A DNA stretch of 64,000 nt from CAMTUH01 sp947084935 (GCA_947084935.1 CAMTUH010000010.1:1-64000), one strand, 5' to 3'. Shown: positions 16,796-26,319, counted from the first letter of the stretch. Made by a program: numbers and translations. Notes: a model not told the origin generated them from the sequence alone.

Positions 16796-18017
16796 ATTTA
16801 GGAAGTCGCAGAGGCAAGGTTGAAAATCCGAGTCCGGAAAATAAGGCAAACAGATGTAATTCGGTTGTGTCGCTCAGCCACGCATTGGCCAGGCATCCTA
16901 ATACCATCCCAATGAGTAAAATTCGTGTGAGATAACGCCACTCGTCGTCTAAGTAAAGGCTGTTTTTCCACTGAAAAAGAAGCAATAAAATAATATACGC
17001 GATTCCGACGAGCCCTAATTCGACACCCACGTTAATAAAGCTGTTGTACGCGGTTCTTAAGATGTCGGTCGGTTGTGTTATTTCTCGTGGGAGGTTGGCA
17101 TAAGCGGCAGAGAAACTTCCCGTACCATGACCCAAAATGGGTTTTTGCTTAATCAGCTGAAATGCGTTTTTAATGGATTGAATGCGAATACCCATGGAAG
17201 TGAGTGCGTGGCTTTGTTGGTATTTTTGGGTTTCATTGATCGTGCTGATCATACGGTGCTTAAATTCGGTCGAGAAAGAAAAAGCCAACGTGCTGAGAGC
17301 CACCAGCGCAATGAATGCACCGAGAATGCCCCGCCATCCGAAGTAAAGGCCCGAGGTATACAGAAGCAAAGCGGCGAAGATAACGTAACCGGATCGGCCA
17401 TCACTAACGAACAATACGTTGTACACCATCAATAAAATGAGTATGCCGTAAAACCAACGAAGTCGACGGGCATTCAGCCATCGATACATCAGAATAAAGG
17501 AAGCATAAGCCATGAGAAAATTTTGAATGATGTGGTCTTTAAACACGCTTCCCTGATCAAAACGCGTGTGGAATAAATCGTGTTTGAAATAATATTTCAC
17601 GTAGGACAGGACGAGAGTAATCATCATCGCCAACAAAAATGCATCAATGGCATAACGCCGCCATCTTTGCCAGTGTTCACCGTGCAAAGAGATCATCAAG
17701 AAAGCTGCCGCTAGAAAGCAGCTCGTCCTGAAGAGGCCGCGCCACAGCTCGTGAGCGGGGGCAATTGAATAAGTCACCCCGATGAGGGACAACACAAAGA
17801 AGCCGATAAAAAGGAGCGCCACGGGATGCGCAATGAGGCGTCGCCACAGGGGCGCTTCTTTCACAGGGACAAAAAGGCTAAGCAGGGCGACCACGGGAAA
17901 AAGGGTGTCTGTCGCGCTAGTTGAGAGGGGTAGGGCAAAAGCGCAGACGACGAGCAGGCTCCCTACAACCCATTGAAAAATTCTCGGCAGCCACCAAGGA
18001 TTTAGCGCATCGTGCAT
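16764..18017 (-). CDS. waaL: O-antigen ligase-like membrane protein
   Basis: 417-residue multi-pass protein with roughly 10-12 hydrophobic segments. A long periplasmic loop (about residues 260-330) carries the GHGTGSFSAAY motif typical of the Wzy/WaaL (PF04932) superfamily. WaaL joins O-polysaccharide to lipid A-core at the periplasmic face. A Wzy polymerase is the alternative. The LPS gene context and divergence from glycosyltransferase genes support an LPS role. Confidence 0.82.
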   Translation of the reverse strand: MHDALNPWWLPRIFQWVVGSLLVVCAFALPLSTSATDTLFPVVALLSLFVPVKEAPLWRRLIAHPVALLFIGFFVLSLIGVTYSIAPAHELWRGLFRTSCFLAAAFLMISLHGEHWQRWRRYAIDAFLLAMMITLVLSYVKYYFKHDLFHTRFDQGSVFKDHIIQNFLMAYASFILMYRWLNARRLRWFYGILILLMVYNVLFVSDGRSGYVIFAALLLYTSGLYFGWRGILGAFIALVALSTLAFSFSTEFKHRMISTINETQKYQQSHALTSMGIRIQSIKNAFQLIKQKPILGHGTGSFSAAYANLPREITQPTDILRTAYNSFINVGVELGLVGIAYIILLLLFQWKNSLYLDDEWRYLTRILLIGMVLGCLANAWLSDTTELHLFALFSGLGFSTLPLRLPKYEKIFTAQIR

Positions 18018-18083
18018 GATTTTCTGTCTGAATCACATTAGAATAAGCGACCAGTGTATCATGATGAATTTGAGATTTACACG

Positions 18084-19181
18084 ATGGAATTACACCTTCT
18101 CGAGCCCACGTTAGCGGATCAAACGGGTCACTGCCATGGTTACGTTCAGAGCCTGATTGAAGCCAATCGAGCCCAAGACCTCGCACTGCACGTGTGGTTG
18201 GATCGGCGCGGACGTCATTTGTATTCGGGATTGCCTATACACAGCCACGGGTATTTTTCTCGGCGTTTGCGGCAGTGGCAAAAATTATGGTGCCTGCGAT
18301 CGCTGATCAAATCACAACAGAATATTTTTATCCCGACGGCGGGCCGAACGGATTTAGTTTATTTAAATTGGCTGCTTAAAGGAAAAAAATATTCAGGAAA
18401 AATATTTTTGCATTTTCATCAATTTAAAGCGACGTCAAAAAAAATGGCGCTATTAAAACGAATAGCCGCTGCTCATCCTCAATTCATTATTATGACGCCT
18501 ACCGAAGGGTTGTCGGTAATTTTTAAAGAGAGTGGATTCCTAAATTGTGAATGGGTGCCGTGCCCGGGTTACGCCCCGCGCTCTCATCCCGACAATAAAA
18601 ATCCTCAATTTGGAAAAATTATTTTCGCGGGAGCCGCGCGTTCCGATAAAGGATTTCCCGAAGTAGTGCGTTTTGTGGAATACATGACGCAACGCTTGCC
18701 ATCAGTTCGTTTTGAAATACAAATATCGCCGCCGCATTCAGGACGATACGACAAAGCCAGTGAAAGCGCTTTGTCGCGATTAAAAAACGTAACTCACCCC
18801 AACTTAGTTTTGCACGAGAGAACTCTGGGCCGGGGTGCTTATCAGGCCTTGTTTACTAACGCTATTTGCTTATTGACCTACGATCCCGACAGCTATCGGC
18901 ACAAGTTCAGCGGAGTTGCACTCGATGCTTTTTATGCAGGGTGTCCGGTTATTTCCGTGGTGAACACCTGGACCGGAGAGACGACGAAGCGTTTCGAGGC
19001 AGGAATTGCCCTCACCCATCGATCTCCAGAAAATATGTTCATCGCCCTGCAAACCATTCGTAAAAATTACGCCCACTATCAAAAAAATGCAAAACACGCC
19101 AGTACGATTTTGCAACAAGAACACAGTCCGCAGAATACCCTGCGCACGATAAAAAAATATCTGGATCAGACGAATGAGTAA
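18084..19181 (+). CDS. GT-B (family 1-like) glycosyltransferase
   Basis: About 365 residues. The C-terminal half has the GT-B nucleotide-sugar binding pattern (IIFAGAARSDKGFPEVVRF, then FSGVALDAFYAGCPVISV), typical of GT4/GT1-like transferases. The N-terminal half lacks the usual glycine-rich loop but has LLEPTLADQTGHCHGYV. ATG 18084 is preferred to the upstream ATG 18054. It overlaps the next glycosyltransferase by eight bases. It probably adds an LPS core or O-chain sugar; the specificity is unknown. Confidence 0.8.
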   Translation: MELHLLEPTLADQTGHCHGYVQSLIEANRAQDLALHVWLDRRGRHLYSGLPIHSHGYFSRRLRQWQKLWCLRSLIKSQQNIFIPTAGRTDLVYLNWLLKGKKYSGKIFLHFHQFKATSKKMALLKRIAAAHPQFIIMTPTEGLSVIFKESGFLNCEWVPCPGYAPRSHPDNKNPQFGKIIFAGAARSDKGFPEVVRFVEYMTQRLPSVRFEIQISPPHSGRYDKASESALSRLKNVTHPNLVLHERTLGRGAYQALFTNAICLLTYDPDSYRHKFSGVALDAFYAGCPVISVVNTWTGETTKRFEAGIALTHRSPENMFIALQTIRKNYAHYQKNAKHASTILQQEHSPQNTLRTIKKYLDQTNE

Positions 19182-19989
19182 AATATCGGTTTACATTATC
19201 GCCTTTAATCAAGCCGATAAAATAGAGTCGGCGATTAATAGCGTGTTGTGGGCAGACGAAGTGGTGGTGGTGGATTCGCGCAGTACCGATGGCACATCGG
19301 AGTTGGCTGAAAAATTAGGTGCGCGTGTAGTGCACGTTCCTTTTTGCGGGTTTGGTGAGTTGCGAAATCGGGCGATTGAAGTGTGTCGGTACGAGTGGAT
19401 TTTCAGTTTGGATTCGGACGAGCGCTGCACACCCGAAGTACGGGATGAAATTTTATCGATCGTTCATTCGAAAGATGCGCTCGACGTTTATTTAATTCCG
19501 CGGAAAAATTATTTTATGGGCCGTTGGATCAAACATTCAGGTTGGTTTCCTGATTATCGGCAACCTCAGTTATTTCGAAAAGGTTGCTTGTCTTACGCGC
19601 CCGACATTGTTCACGAAAATTATAATTGTCACAGCAACAAGCCAACGGGTTACTTAATTAATATGATTTGGCAGGTTCCCTTTCAGAATTTATCGGAAAT
19701 GATGGGTAAAGCGAATCGGTATTCCAGCTTGGGTGTGGGGCGACTGGAAAAAAAATACAAAACGGCTTCCATGGGAAGGGCGGTGATACACACGCTGTGG
19801 ACGTTTTTTAAAGTGTACGTATTAAGACGAGGTTTTTTGGATGGATGGCCGGGATTCGTGATTGCCGTGGGACACAGTTACGGTGCTTTTTACCGATACG
19901 CTAAATTTTACGAGAAAGAAAAACAATGGCCGAATCTACCGGCGTTTACTATTTATAAAGACCGTGTGGAAGAAAAGGAAATTCGATGA
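19174..19989 (+). CDS. GT-A (family 2) glycosyltransferase, WaaE/KdtX-like
   Basis: 271 residues. N-terminal ISVYIIAFNQADKIESAIN and VVVDSRSTDGTSELAEKLGARV are the GT2 nucleotide-binding motif, followed by FSLDSDERCTPEV (DxD-like). The C-terminal part (GFLDGWPGFVIAVGHSYGAFYRYAK) is characteristic of the KdtX/WaaE group that glucosylates the LPS inner core. It overlaps manC by four bases (ATGA), so the operon is tightly coupled. Confidence 0.85.
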   Translation: MSKISVYIIAFNQADKIESAINSVLWADEVVVVDSRSTDGTSELAEKLGARVVHVPFCGFGELRNRAIEVCRYEWIFSLDSDERCTPEVRDEILSIVHSKDALDVYLIPRKNYFMGRWIKHSGWFPDYRQPQLFRKGCLSYAPDIVHENYNCHSNKPTGYLINMIWQVPFQNLSEMMGKANRYSSLGVGRLEKKYKTASMGRAVIHTLWTFFKVYVLRRGFLDGWPGFVIAVGHSYGAFYRYAKFYEKEKQWPNLPAFTIYKDRVEEKEIR

Positions 19990-21446
19990 ATAAACTTATT
20001 ATTCCCGTTATTTTGGCCGGTGGAAGCGGAAGCCGGTTGTGGCCGCTCTCGCGCTCGGCTTATCCGAAACAGTTTTTATCGTTGATTCATGATCACGAAA
20101 CGTTACTGCAATCCACATTATTGAGACTGTCGAAAATGTCGGACGTTCAATCGCCCGTGGTTGTTTGCCATGAAGATCATCGTTTTATTGTGGCGGAACA
20201 GATGCGTGAACTGGGGATCAACGCGCGTGCGATTATTTTGGAACCGGCTGCAAAAAATACGGCACCCGCGATTGCGCTGGCTGCGAATTTTATTCACGCA
20301 GAAACTCCCGATGCGATTCTGTGGGTGATGCCGGCGGATCACGTGATTCACGATCCTCAAGCACTGTTCGACGCATTGAAAGCTGCTGAAAGCGCGATCG
20401 AAGAAGAGAAATTAATTGCGTTTGGAATTCACGCGCAGTATCCGGAAACCGCATACGGTTATATCAAAGTGAAGGAACGAACACGAGACGGTGTTTATCC
20501 TATTGATCGATTCGTTGAAAAACCCGATTTTTCTACGGCAGAATCGTATGTCCGCACGGGACAATATTACTGGAATTGTGGTATTTTTGCATTTCGTGCT
20601 GAAACGTATTTACGCGAACTTGATCGTTTCTCTCCTGAGATGGCGAGCGCGTGTGAAAAAGCTGTAAAAACCGCGCAAAACGACGGAGATTTTGTTCGTC
20701 CTTCGAGGCCGTTGTTGGCGGCATGTCCCAGCAATTCGATTGATTACGCGGTGATGGAAAAAACGGATCGCAGTATCATGACGCTCTTGCAGTCTTCGTG
20801 GAACGACGTCGGTTCTTGGGATGCGCTCATGCGTGAACACCAACGAGATGAATGGGGAAATGTAAAATTGGGCGACGTCATTACTCAAGGGGTGAATAAT
20901 TCTTATCTCCGTTCCGATCATAAAATGTTAGCCGTTTCTGGCGTGAGTGATCACGTTGTCGTCGTCACCGACGATGCCGTATTGGTGGCGCACAAAGATC
21001 ATTGTCAAAATATTAAGAATTTGGTCAATGTGTTAAAAACCGATAATCGTGAAGAAGCAGAATTACATTTAACCGTGCATCGTCCGTGGGGTTCTTACCA
21101 CACTATTTCCGACGGGCCACATTTTAAAGTGAAAAAAATTGTCGTCAAGCCGAAGCATCGCTTGTCGTTGCAGCGCCACCAACAACGCTCGGAACATTGG
21201 GTGATTATTTCGGGTGAGGCTAATATCATTAATGGAGAGCGATCGGTGACGCTTCGTGCGAATGAATCCGCGTTTATTCCGGCGAATACTCTGCATCGGT
21301 TATCGAATGAGACGGATGAGCCGCTGGAGTTGATAGAAGTTCAGGTGGGAACGTATTTGGGTGAGGATGATATTGAGCGCTTTGAGGACGTGTATGGGCG
21401 AGCTGGAAATTTCGCGCCCGACATGGTTACTGCTGATGAAGTATAA
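19986..21446 (+). CDS. manC: Mannose-1-phosphate guanylyltransferase / mannose-6-phosphate isomerase
   Basis: Bifunctional 486-residue enzyme supplying GDP-mannose. The N-terminal pyrophosphorylase domain (to about 350) begins ILAGGSGSRLWPLSRSAYPKQFL and has WVMPADHVI and FVEKPD. The C-terminal cupin-type isomerase domain (about 360-475) has RPWGSYHTI, VKPKHRLSLQRHQQRSEHW and NESAFIPANTLHRLSN. GDP-mannose would feed LPS mannose and rarer 6-deoxy or branched sugars. It is embedded between glycosyltransferases and heptose genes. Confidence 0.94.
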   Translation: MNKLIIPVILAGGSGSRLWPLSRSAYPKQFLSLIHDHETLLQSTLLRLSKMSDVQSPVVVCHEDHRFIVAEQMRELGINARAIILEPAAKNTAPAIALAANFIHAETPDAILWVMPADHVIHDPQALFDALKAAESAIEEEKLIAFGIHAQYPETAYGYIKVKERTRDGVYPIDRFVEKPDFSTAESYVRTGQYYWNCGIFAFRAETYLRELDRFSPEMASACEKAVKTAQNDGDFVRPSRPLLAACPSNSIDYAVMEKTDRSIMTLLQSSWNDVGSWDALMREHQRDEWGNVKLGDVITQGVNNSYLRSDHKMLAVSGVSDHVVVVTDDAVLVAHKDHCQNIKNLVNVLKTDNREEAELHLTVHRPWGSYHTISDGPHFKVKKIVVKPKHRLSLQRHQQRSEHWVIISGEANIINGERSVTLRANESAFIPANTLHRLSNETDEPLELIEVQVGTYLGEDDIERFEDVYGRAGNFAPDMVTADEV

Positions 21447-21467
21447 TGTCGACGACAAAGGTGAAAA

Positions 21468-22904
21468 ATGTTAAAACCCATTGATATTCCCTCTTATGAA
21501 AACGTGCGTGTGATCGTGTACGGCGATCTGATGTTGGATCGATATTGGCATGGAGAAGCGTCGCGTATTTCTCCCGAGGCTCCCGTTCCGGTCGTGCGTG
21601 TCAATGAGGCACAAGCTAGGCCCGGCGGTGCAGCGAACGTGGCGCTGAACATGGCGTCTCTGGGCGGTTGCGTCACGTTGATGGGGCTGGTGGGAGCGGA
21701 TAAAGAAGCTGATGAATTGCGTACGGCACTGACGTCGCAGAACATCGTTTGCCGCTTTCAGTCGGTTCCTGAATATTCAACGGTGACGAAGCTGCGCGTG
21801 CTCGGACAAAACCAGCAATTATTGCGGTTGGATTTTGAGAACCCTCTGGACCACTATGACGATCGCGATCTCCTTAAAAAGTACGAGCAGGAATTAACTC
21901 AAAATCACGTGGTGGTACTTTCCGATTATTCAAAAGGCGCTTTATTTAATTCTCTCGTTCTCATTCAAAAAGCAAAAGAGCGCGGCATTCCGGTTTTCGT
22001 AGATCCCAAGTCCAGTGATTTTAATCGCTATCGCGGCGCTACGGTGGTGACGCCTAATTTAAAAGAATTTGAAGCCGTTGTCGGTGAATGTGAAAACGAT
22101 GACGTGTTGATTCAACGCGCACGTCGGTTGATTGATGAGTTTGATTTTGGCGGCCTCCTCATCACGCGCGGTAAACAGGGAATGATGTTAATTCAGAAAA
22201 ATTGTGAAGCAATTCATTTGCCCGCGCTCGCGCGGGAAGTGTATGACGTTACCGGTGCGGGCGACACGGTGATTGCCGTGTTGGTGGCGTCTGTTGCAGC
22301 GGGAAGTTCTTTAGCAGATGCAGCTGAATTATCCAATCTCGCAGCCGGCATTGTCGTGCGAAAATTAGGGGCAGCTACCGTGACGCCACCGGAATTACGG
22401 CGTGAATTACAGACGGCTACGGGCTCACACGTGGGTGCACTCACGGAAAAAGAATTATTGTTGACGGTGGCTGATGCACGCGCGCAAGGTGAGCGAATCG
22501 TCATGACGAACGGGTGTTTCGATGTGTTGCACGCCGGCCATGTCGATTATTTAGAAAAAGCCAAAGCGTTAGGGGATCGGCTCATCGTTGCTGTGAATGA
22601 TGATGCATCGGTATCCCGTTTAAAAGGCGCGGAGCGCCCGCTCAATCCGCTCGCCGCGCGGATGTCGGTGTTGGCGGCTTTACGCTTCGTCGATTGGGTA
22701 GTGCCCTTTTCGGAAGAGTCACCGGCTCGTTTGATTGGTGCGGTGCGTCCTGATGTGCTCGTGAAGGGGGATGATTATCAAATTGAAGAAATCGCGGGAA
22801 GCGATGCAGTGATTAAAAACGGCGGAACAGTACTGACTATTCCTTTGCGCACGGGGTTTTCAACGACTGGCCTCATCGAGAAAATCAGAGGGATAAAAGT
22901 ATGA
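21468..22904 (+). CDS. hldE: Bifunctional heptose 7-phosphate kinase / heptose 1-phosphate adenylyltransferase
   Basis: 478 residues with two domains. The N-terminal PfkB-type kinase (to about 315) has DLMLDRYWHGEASRISPEAPV and VTGAGDTVIAVL. The C-terminal nucleotidyltransferase (about 335-478) has MTNGCFDVLHAGHVDYLEKA and VKGDDY. It makes ADP-glycero-manno-heptose in two steps for the LPS inner core. It overlaps hldD by four bases, a common arrangement. Confidence 0.96.
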   Translation: MLKPIDIPSYENVRVIVYGDLMLDRYWHGEASRISPEAPVPVVRVNEAQARPGGAANVALNMASLGGCVTLMGLVGADKEADELRTALTSQNIVCRFQSVPEYSTVTKLRVLGQNQQLLRLDFENPLDHYDDRDLLKKYEQELTQNHVVVLSDYSKGALFNSLVLIQKAKERGIPVFVDPKSSDFNRYRGATVVTPNLKEFEAVVGECENDDVLIQRARRLIDEFDFGGLLITRGKQGMMLIQKNCEAIHLPALAREVYDVTGAGDTVIAVLVASVAAGSSLADAAELSNLAAGIVVRKLGAATVTPPELRRELQTATGSHVGALTEKELLLTVADARAQGERIVMTNGCFDVLHAGHVDYLEKAKALGDRLIVAVNDDASVSRLKGAERPLNPLAARMSVLAALRFVDWVVPFSEESPARLIGAVRPDVLVKGDDYQIEEIAGSDAVIKNGGTVLTIPLRTGFSTTGLIEKIRGIKV

Positions 22905-23860
22905 TTATCGTTACCGGCGGCGCGGGATTTATTGGCAGCAATATCGTTCACGCATTAAATGCGCGTGGGCGGACGGATATTTTAGTCGTCGATGATTTAA
23001 CCAACGGAAAGAAATACCGTAATCTCATCGGCGCACAACTTTTTGATTATCAGGATTACGAAGATTTTTTAGCGGACGTTATTGCCGATAAAATTTTTGC
23101 TAAGAAAGTTGATGCAATTTTTCACGAAGGAGCGTGTTCCGCAACGACCGAGTGGGATGGTCGGCATATGATGCGCGCTAATTATGATTACTCGAAACAT
23201 CTGTTTCACTACAGTGTGCAGCATTGCATTCCGTTCGTTTACGCGTCCAGCGCTGCCGTTTATGGGATGAATAGTCAATTTGAAGAATCGTCTGTTTTGG
23301 AAGCGCCGCTGAATGTGTATGGTTATTCAAAATGGATTTTCGATCAGTACGTTTTGCGGCATTTGCCCGAGCTGCGTTCGCCGGTAGTTGGGTTGCGTTA
23401 TTTTAATGTGTACGGACCGCGCGAGCAGCACAAAGGATCGATGGCCAGTGTGGCCCTGCATGCCATGAGTCAATTGCGGGAGTCTGGTGTTGTGCGCTTG
23501 TTTGAGGGATGCGATGGCTATGCTCATGGAGAACAGGTACGCGATTTTATTTCGGTGGAAGACGTCGTAAAAGTAAATCTGTGGTTCATGGAAAATCCCG
23601 GTAAAACGGGGGTATTTAACGTAGGAACGGGTAAAGCCCGTCCTTTTAATGACGTCGCCAGAAATTTAATTTCGTTACACGGATCCGGAAAAATCGAATA
23701 TATTCCCTTTCCCGAAAAATTACGCGGTGCCTATCAAAGCTTCACACAAGCAAACGTCACGCGATTACGTGACGCCGGTTACCACACATCTTTTCTCACG
23801 CTCGAAGAAGGATTGGAGCGATATTGGCAGTGGGTTAATGCCACACCCATCAAGGTTTAA
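22901..23860 (+). CDS. hldD: ADP-L-glycero-D-manno-heptose 6-epimerase
   Basis: 319-residue short-chain dehydrogenase-type epimerase. It starts MIIVTGGAGFIGSNIVHALN (NADP-binding GxxGxxG), with the catalytic SSAAVYG and YGYSK (Tyr/Lys), and YFNVYGPREQHKGSMASV. It produces the L,D-heptose donor used by WaaF. ATG 22901 overlaps the hldE stop. No operon gene follows; the LOG-family gene starts 90 bases later with its own ribosome site. Confidence 0.96.
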   Translation: MIIVTGGAGFIGSNIVHALNARGRTDILVVDDLTNGKKYRNLIGAQLFDYQDYEDFLADVIADKIFAKKVDAIFHEGACSATTEWDGRHMMRANYDYSKHLFHYSVQHCIPFVYASSAAVYGMNSQFEESSVLEAPLNVYGYSKWIFDQYVLRHLPELRSPVVGLRYFNVYGPREQHKGSMASVALHAMSQLRESGVVRLFEGCDGYAHGEQVRDFISVEDVVKVNLWFMENPGKTGVFNVGTGKARPFNDVARNLISLHGSGKIEYIPFPEKLRGAYQSFTQANVTRLRDAGYHTSFLTLEEGLERYWQWVNATPIKV

Positions 23861-23950
23861 TTCGCACAAACCCATTTATGGAAAAGGTTACTGTATTGAA
23901 TACGGGATGAAAATTGGAGCAAACTGAGTATAATCCAAACAGGACAGATA

Positions 23951-24523
23951 ATGCGTACAACTAAAATGAACAATATTTGCGTATTTGCCGGTGCTGCTCA
24001 AAGCGGCAATTCAGCTTATACACAAGCAGCGTGCCAACTGGGAGGCGCCCTGGTTTCAAAAAACTTAGGGCTTGTTTATGGTGGTGCTAATATTGGATTA
24101 ATGGCTGAGCTGGCAAATTCCGTTCTCAGCCTAAATGGTACTGCAGTTGGCGTTATCCCAAAAGCACTCCTGCATCACGAAATTGCACATCAGCATTTGA
24201 CCCATCTGCACATCGTTGATTCAATGCACGACAGAAAACGGTTAATGGATGAATTGGCTGACGGCTTTATCGCATTCCCCGGGGGATTGGGAACATTGGA
24301 AGAAACTTTTGAGATATGGAATGCTATCAAAATGGGTTTGTGTAAAAAACCACTGGGTTTACTCAATATTAACGGTTATTTTAATGAATTACTTAATTTC
24401 TTAAATCACGCTATCAGAGAAGAATTTATAAAAAAGGATCATCTCAAGATGATCATTATCGGTGATAATCCGTTGACGCTCGTCGAACAAGTGTCTGAGC
24501 TGATGTTGCATGAAATTTCTTAG
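23951..24523 (+). CDS. LOG-family nucleoside 5'-monophosphate phosphoribohydrolase
   Basis: 190-residue Rossmann-type protein of the TIGR00730/LOG family, often labelled lysine decarboxylase by mistake. The diagnostic PGGLGTLEETFEIW (PGGxGTxxE) lies around residue 115-130 and YGGANIGLM near residue 40. Members release the base from cytokinin-type or AMP-like nucleotides. AGGACAG precedes ATG 23951; ATG 23966 is a possible alternative. Confidence 0.88.
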   Translation: MRTTKMNNICVFAGAAQSGNSAYTQAACQLGGALVSKNLGLVYGGANIGLMAELANSVLSLNGTAVGVIPKALLHHEIAHQHLTHLHIVDSMHDRKRLMDELADGFIAFPGGLGTLEETFEIWNAIKMGLCKKPLGLLNINGYFNELLNFLNHAIREEFIKKDHLKMIIIGDNPLTLVEQVSELMLHEIS

Positions 24524-24566
24524 GTTGGGCTATATGGTGCAATAAGTTAAGACTATAAAATGTGGT

Positions 24567-25430
24567 ATGGACGGCTTAATACTTAAAAATCATTTTTCAT
24601 TAAATGCCAGCAGTGAAGTTGGAGAAATCTGCAATTCACCCTTGCAGAGTATAGGAATAACCTATTTCAACTACATCAAGATTTATCAAGACGGATCTCG
24701 AGATCTCTTAACTAATAATGCTCCTTGGATAGATCATTTTTATAGAAATGCACTCTATCAGTCGGCTGCCACAGTAGATATCGAGCATTTATTGCCAAAG
24801 GGGTATTTTCTCTGGTCCGAGTTGGAGAGAAGTGACCCTATCTATAGCCAAGGAAGGGAATCTTTTAACATCGACAACGGAGTGAGCTTTGTAATTAAGC
24901 GCAAAGATGCCACACTTTTATATATTTTTGCTTCGACTCGTGAAAACTATACAATAAATAATTATTATTTGCGAAATATTGATTTATTTAAACGATTCAT
25001 CTTGTTTTTTAACGATAAAGGCTCGGATTTAATAAAAAAATCTTCTAAAAACCGTATTTACCTTCCAGAAAAACAAATTATTACTCCCAATCGTTTACGA
25101 GAAATAAAGATCAGCATTTCTAAGAGAGAAGAGTTTTATCGTGAGACGCCAATAGAAAGATTTTATCTGATAAACCAGTCAGATAAATGCTATTTGACTC
25201 AAAAACAGGCAGAATGCGCTGCCTATCTGGTAGCTGGGGCTACAGCAAAACAATCCGCCAAAGCGATCGGTATATCCTATCGCACAGTAGAGGGGTATAT
25301 CGATAATATAAAAGAAAAGATTTTTCTTTTAACGGGTATAAAACCAAGCAAGAATGAATTGATTAAGATATTGCGAGATTCAGGAGTCCACGATGTCGTT
25401 TATCCGAATAAAATCGAAATTTGTAAGTAA
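24567..25430 (+). CDS. LuxR-type helix-turn-helix transcriptional regulator
   Basis: 287 residues. The C-terminal ~65 residues (LTQKQAECAAYLVAGATAKQSAKAIGISYRTVEGYIDNIKEK) are a LuxR-type HTH. The N-terminal ~200 residues have no recognised receiver or autoinducer motif but are rich in aromatic residues, as in PAS-like or autoinducer-binding sensor domains. It precedes the second copy of the 110-aa gene and a vapBC module, paralleling the repressor upstream of copy 1. Confidence 0.8.
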   Translation: MDGLILKNHFSLNASSEVGEICNSPLQSIGITYFNYIKIYQDGSRDLLTNNAPWIDHFYRNALYQSAATVDIEHLLPKGYFLWSELERSDPIYSQGRESFNIDNGVSFVIKRKDATLLYIFASTRENYTINNYYLRNIDLFKRFILFFNDKGSDLIKKSSKNRIYLPEKQIITPNRLREIKISISKREEFYRETPIERFYLINQSDKCYLTQKQAECAAYLVAGATAKQSAKAIGISYRTVEGYIDNIKEKIFLLTGIKPSKNELIKILRDSGVHDVVYPNKIEICK

Positions 25431-25457
25431 CCGAAGTACACACGGTCTTTACAAGCA

Positions 25458-25480
25458 CCGTATTTAATACGGATATTTTA
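25458..25480 (+). terminator. Possible terminator after the LuxR-type gene
   Basis: CCGTAT (25458-25463) pairs with ATACGG (25467-25472) across a three-base loop, followed by ATATTTTA. The short stem and T-rich tail suggest a weak intrinsic terminator. Confidence 0.35.
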
Positions 25481-25505
25481 CCCGTTATTAACGCCTTACT
25501 ATCAA
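25477..25505 (+). promoter_or_regulatory. Candidate promoter of the second 110-aa gene
   Basis: TTTACC (25477-25482), 17 bases, TATCAA (25500-25505). Distance to the ATG (25534) is compatible. No dyad like that upstream of copy 1 is seen. Confidence 0.4.
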
Positions 25506-25533
25506 TGCTGACTAAATTAAAAGGAAAACGCAT

Positions 25534-25863
25534 ATGGAAAATATTATTCCCATAGAATCAACAACCTCTTTTATGAACCTCGAGGCGCTACAAGCTTCCT
25601 TCGACCCCGAGCCCGTCGAGCCGGATTATTACGTCCGTAATCTCGAGCGTTTTGGGATTATTTGCTATAAGCAGATGGGAGATCTGACCCGGTGTTTTGC
25701 TTTTGCGTGGCAAATCACTGCAGACACTCGATTGTTTATCCGATTTGATGAGCGTGATCGCCACTTCATTCAGTCGCTGGCGCGCAGAGAACGCAAAGAC
25801 AGTTGGTATCAAGAAGCGGGCAAACAACTGCGGCAGCTCGGATTCGAAAAGTTTACGGAATAA
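25534..25863 (+). CDS. Conserved 109-aa hypothetical protein, copy 2 (next to vapBC)
   Basis: Paralogue of the protein at 8364-8696, about 71% identical over the last 91 residues; the first ~18 residues differ. Conserved blocks are PVEPDYY, GIICYKQ, RFDERDRHFIQSL, ERKDSWY and the C-terminal FTE. AAGGAAAACGCAT precedes the ATG. Like copy 1 it has a regulator gene upstream and a PIN toxin-antitoxin module downstream, but the antitoxin belongs to a different fold. The function is unknown. Confidence 0.75.
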   Translation: MENIIPIESTTSFMNLEALQASFDPEPVEPDYYVRNLERFGIICYKQMGDLTRCFAFAWQITADTRLFIRFDERDRHFIQSLARRERKDSWYQEAGKQLRQLGFEKFTE

Positions 25864-25898
25864 TGTTGCTTTGTACGTATTACAATAGATAGCAGAAA

Positions 25899-26048
25899 TT
25901 CCTTGATTTCGCGAAGTTTACCCCTGCGAAAGCAGGGGCTCCATCAAGGCTACAATCTGCGGGCTCCGCCGCCCGGGTCACAGTTTAATTGTACAAGGGT
26001 ACCCTGCCTTGAATGAGCGGCGATATCAGGCTTGCGAGGCGCTCATTC
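25899..26048. repeat. Compound palindromic repeat upstream of vapBC
   Basis: TTCCTTGAT...ATCAAGGCTAC bounds the first part (25899-25953), with an inner hairpin CCCCTGC-GAAA-GCAGGGG. A second inverted pair, GAATGAGCG (26011-26019) and CGCTCATTC (26040-26048), follows. The first part is the inverse-orientation relative of 12903-13004. Confidence 0.65.
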
Positions 26049-26051
26049 ATG

Positions 26052-26072
26052 GTATATACTTTAAGTATATAC
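26052..26072. promoter_or_regulatory. vapB: Perfect palindromic operator of vapBC
   Basis: Arms GTATATACTT and AAGTATATAC flank one central T, 20 bases before the vapB ATG. VapB/VapC complexes normally bind such palindromes to autoregulate; here the palindrome also contains TATACT-like -10 sequence. Confidence 0.75.
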
Positions 26073-26091
26073 ATTGTCGCGGAGTAGTACC

Positions 26092-26319
26092 ATGCGTAAA
26101 ACTAAGGTATTCCGATCCGGAAATTCTCAGGCCGTCCGGCTCCCCAAAGACCTTCAATTGGATGTAGATGAGGTGGAGATTTTTAAACGCAATGATGAAC
26201 TGGTGATTCGTAAAATCCCGGTGAATCTAGCGCAGGCCTTTACCTTGTTGGTCAAAATGCCTGAAGATTTTATGTCAGAAGGCCGAGAAGATGAGCCGCC
26301 TCAAGAGAGGGATTTTTAG
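26092..26319 (+). CDS. vapB: VapB antitoxin (AbrB/SpoVT-type)
   Basis: 75 residues. The N-terminal swapped-hairpin AbrB domain (TKVFRSGNSQAVRLPKDLQ, then VEIFKRNDELVIRKI) is followed by a C-terminal acidic tail that would block the toxin. ATG 26092 has GGAG seven bases upstream; the longer frame from TTG 26074 has no such site. The stop overlaps the vapC start by one base. Confidence 0.9.
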   Translation: MRKTKVFRSGNSQAVRLPKDLQLDVDEVEIFKRNDELVIRKIPVNLAQAFTLLVKMPEDFMSEGREDEPPQERDF

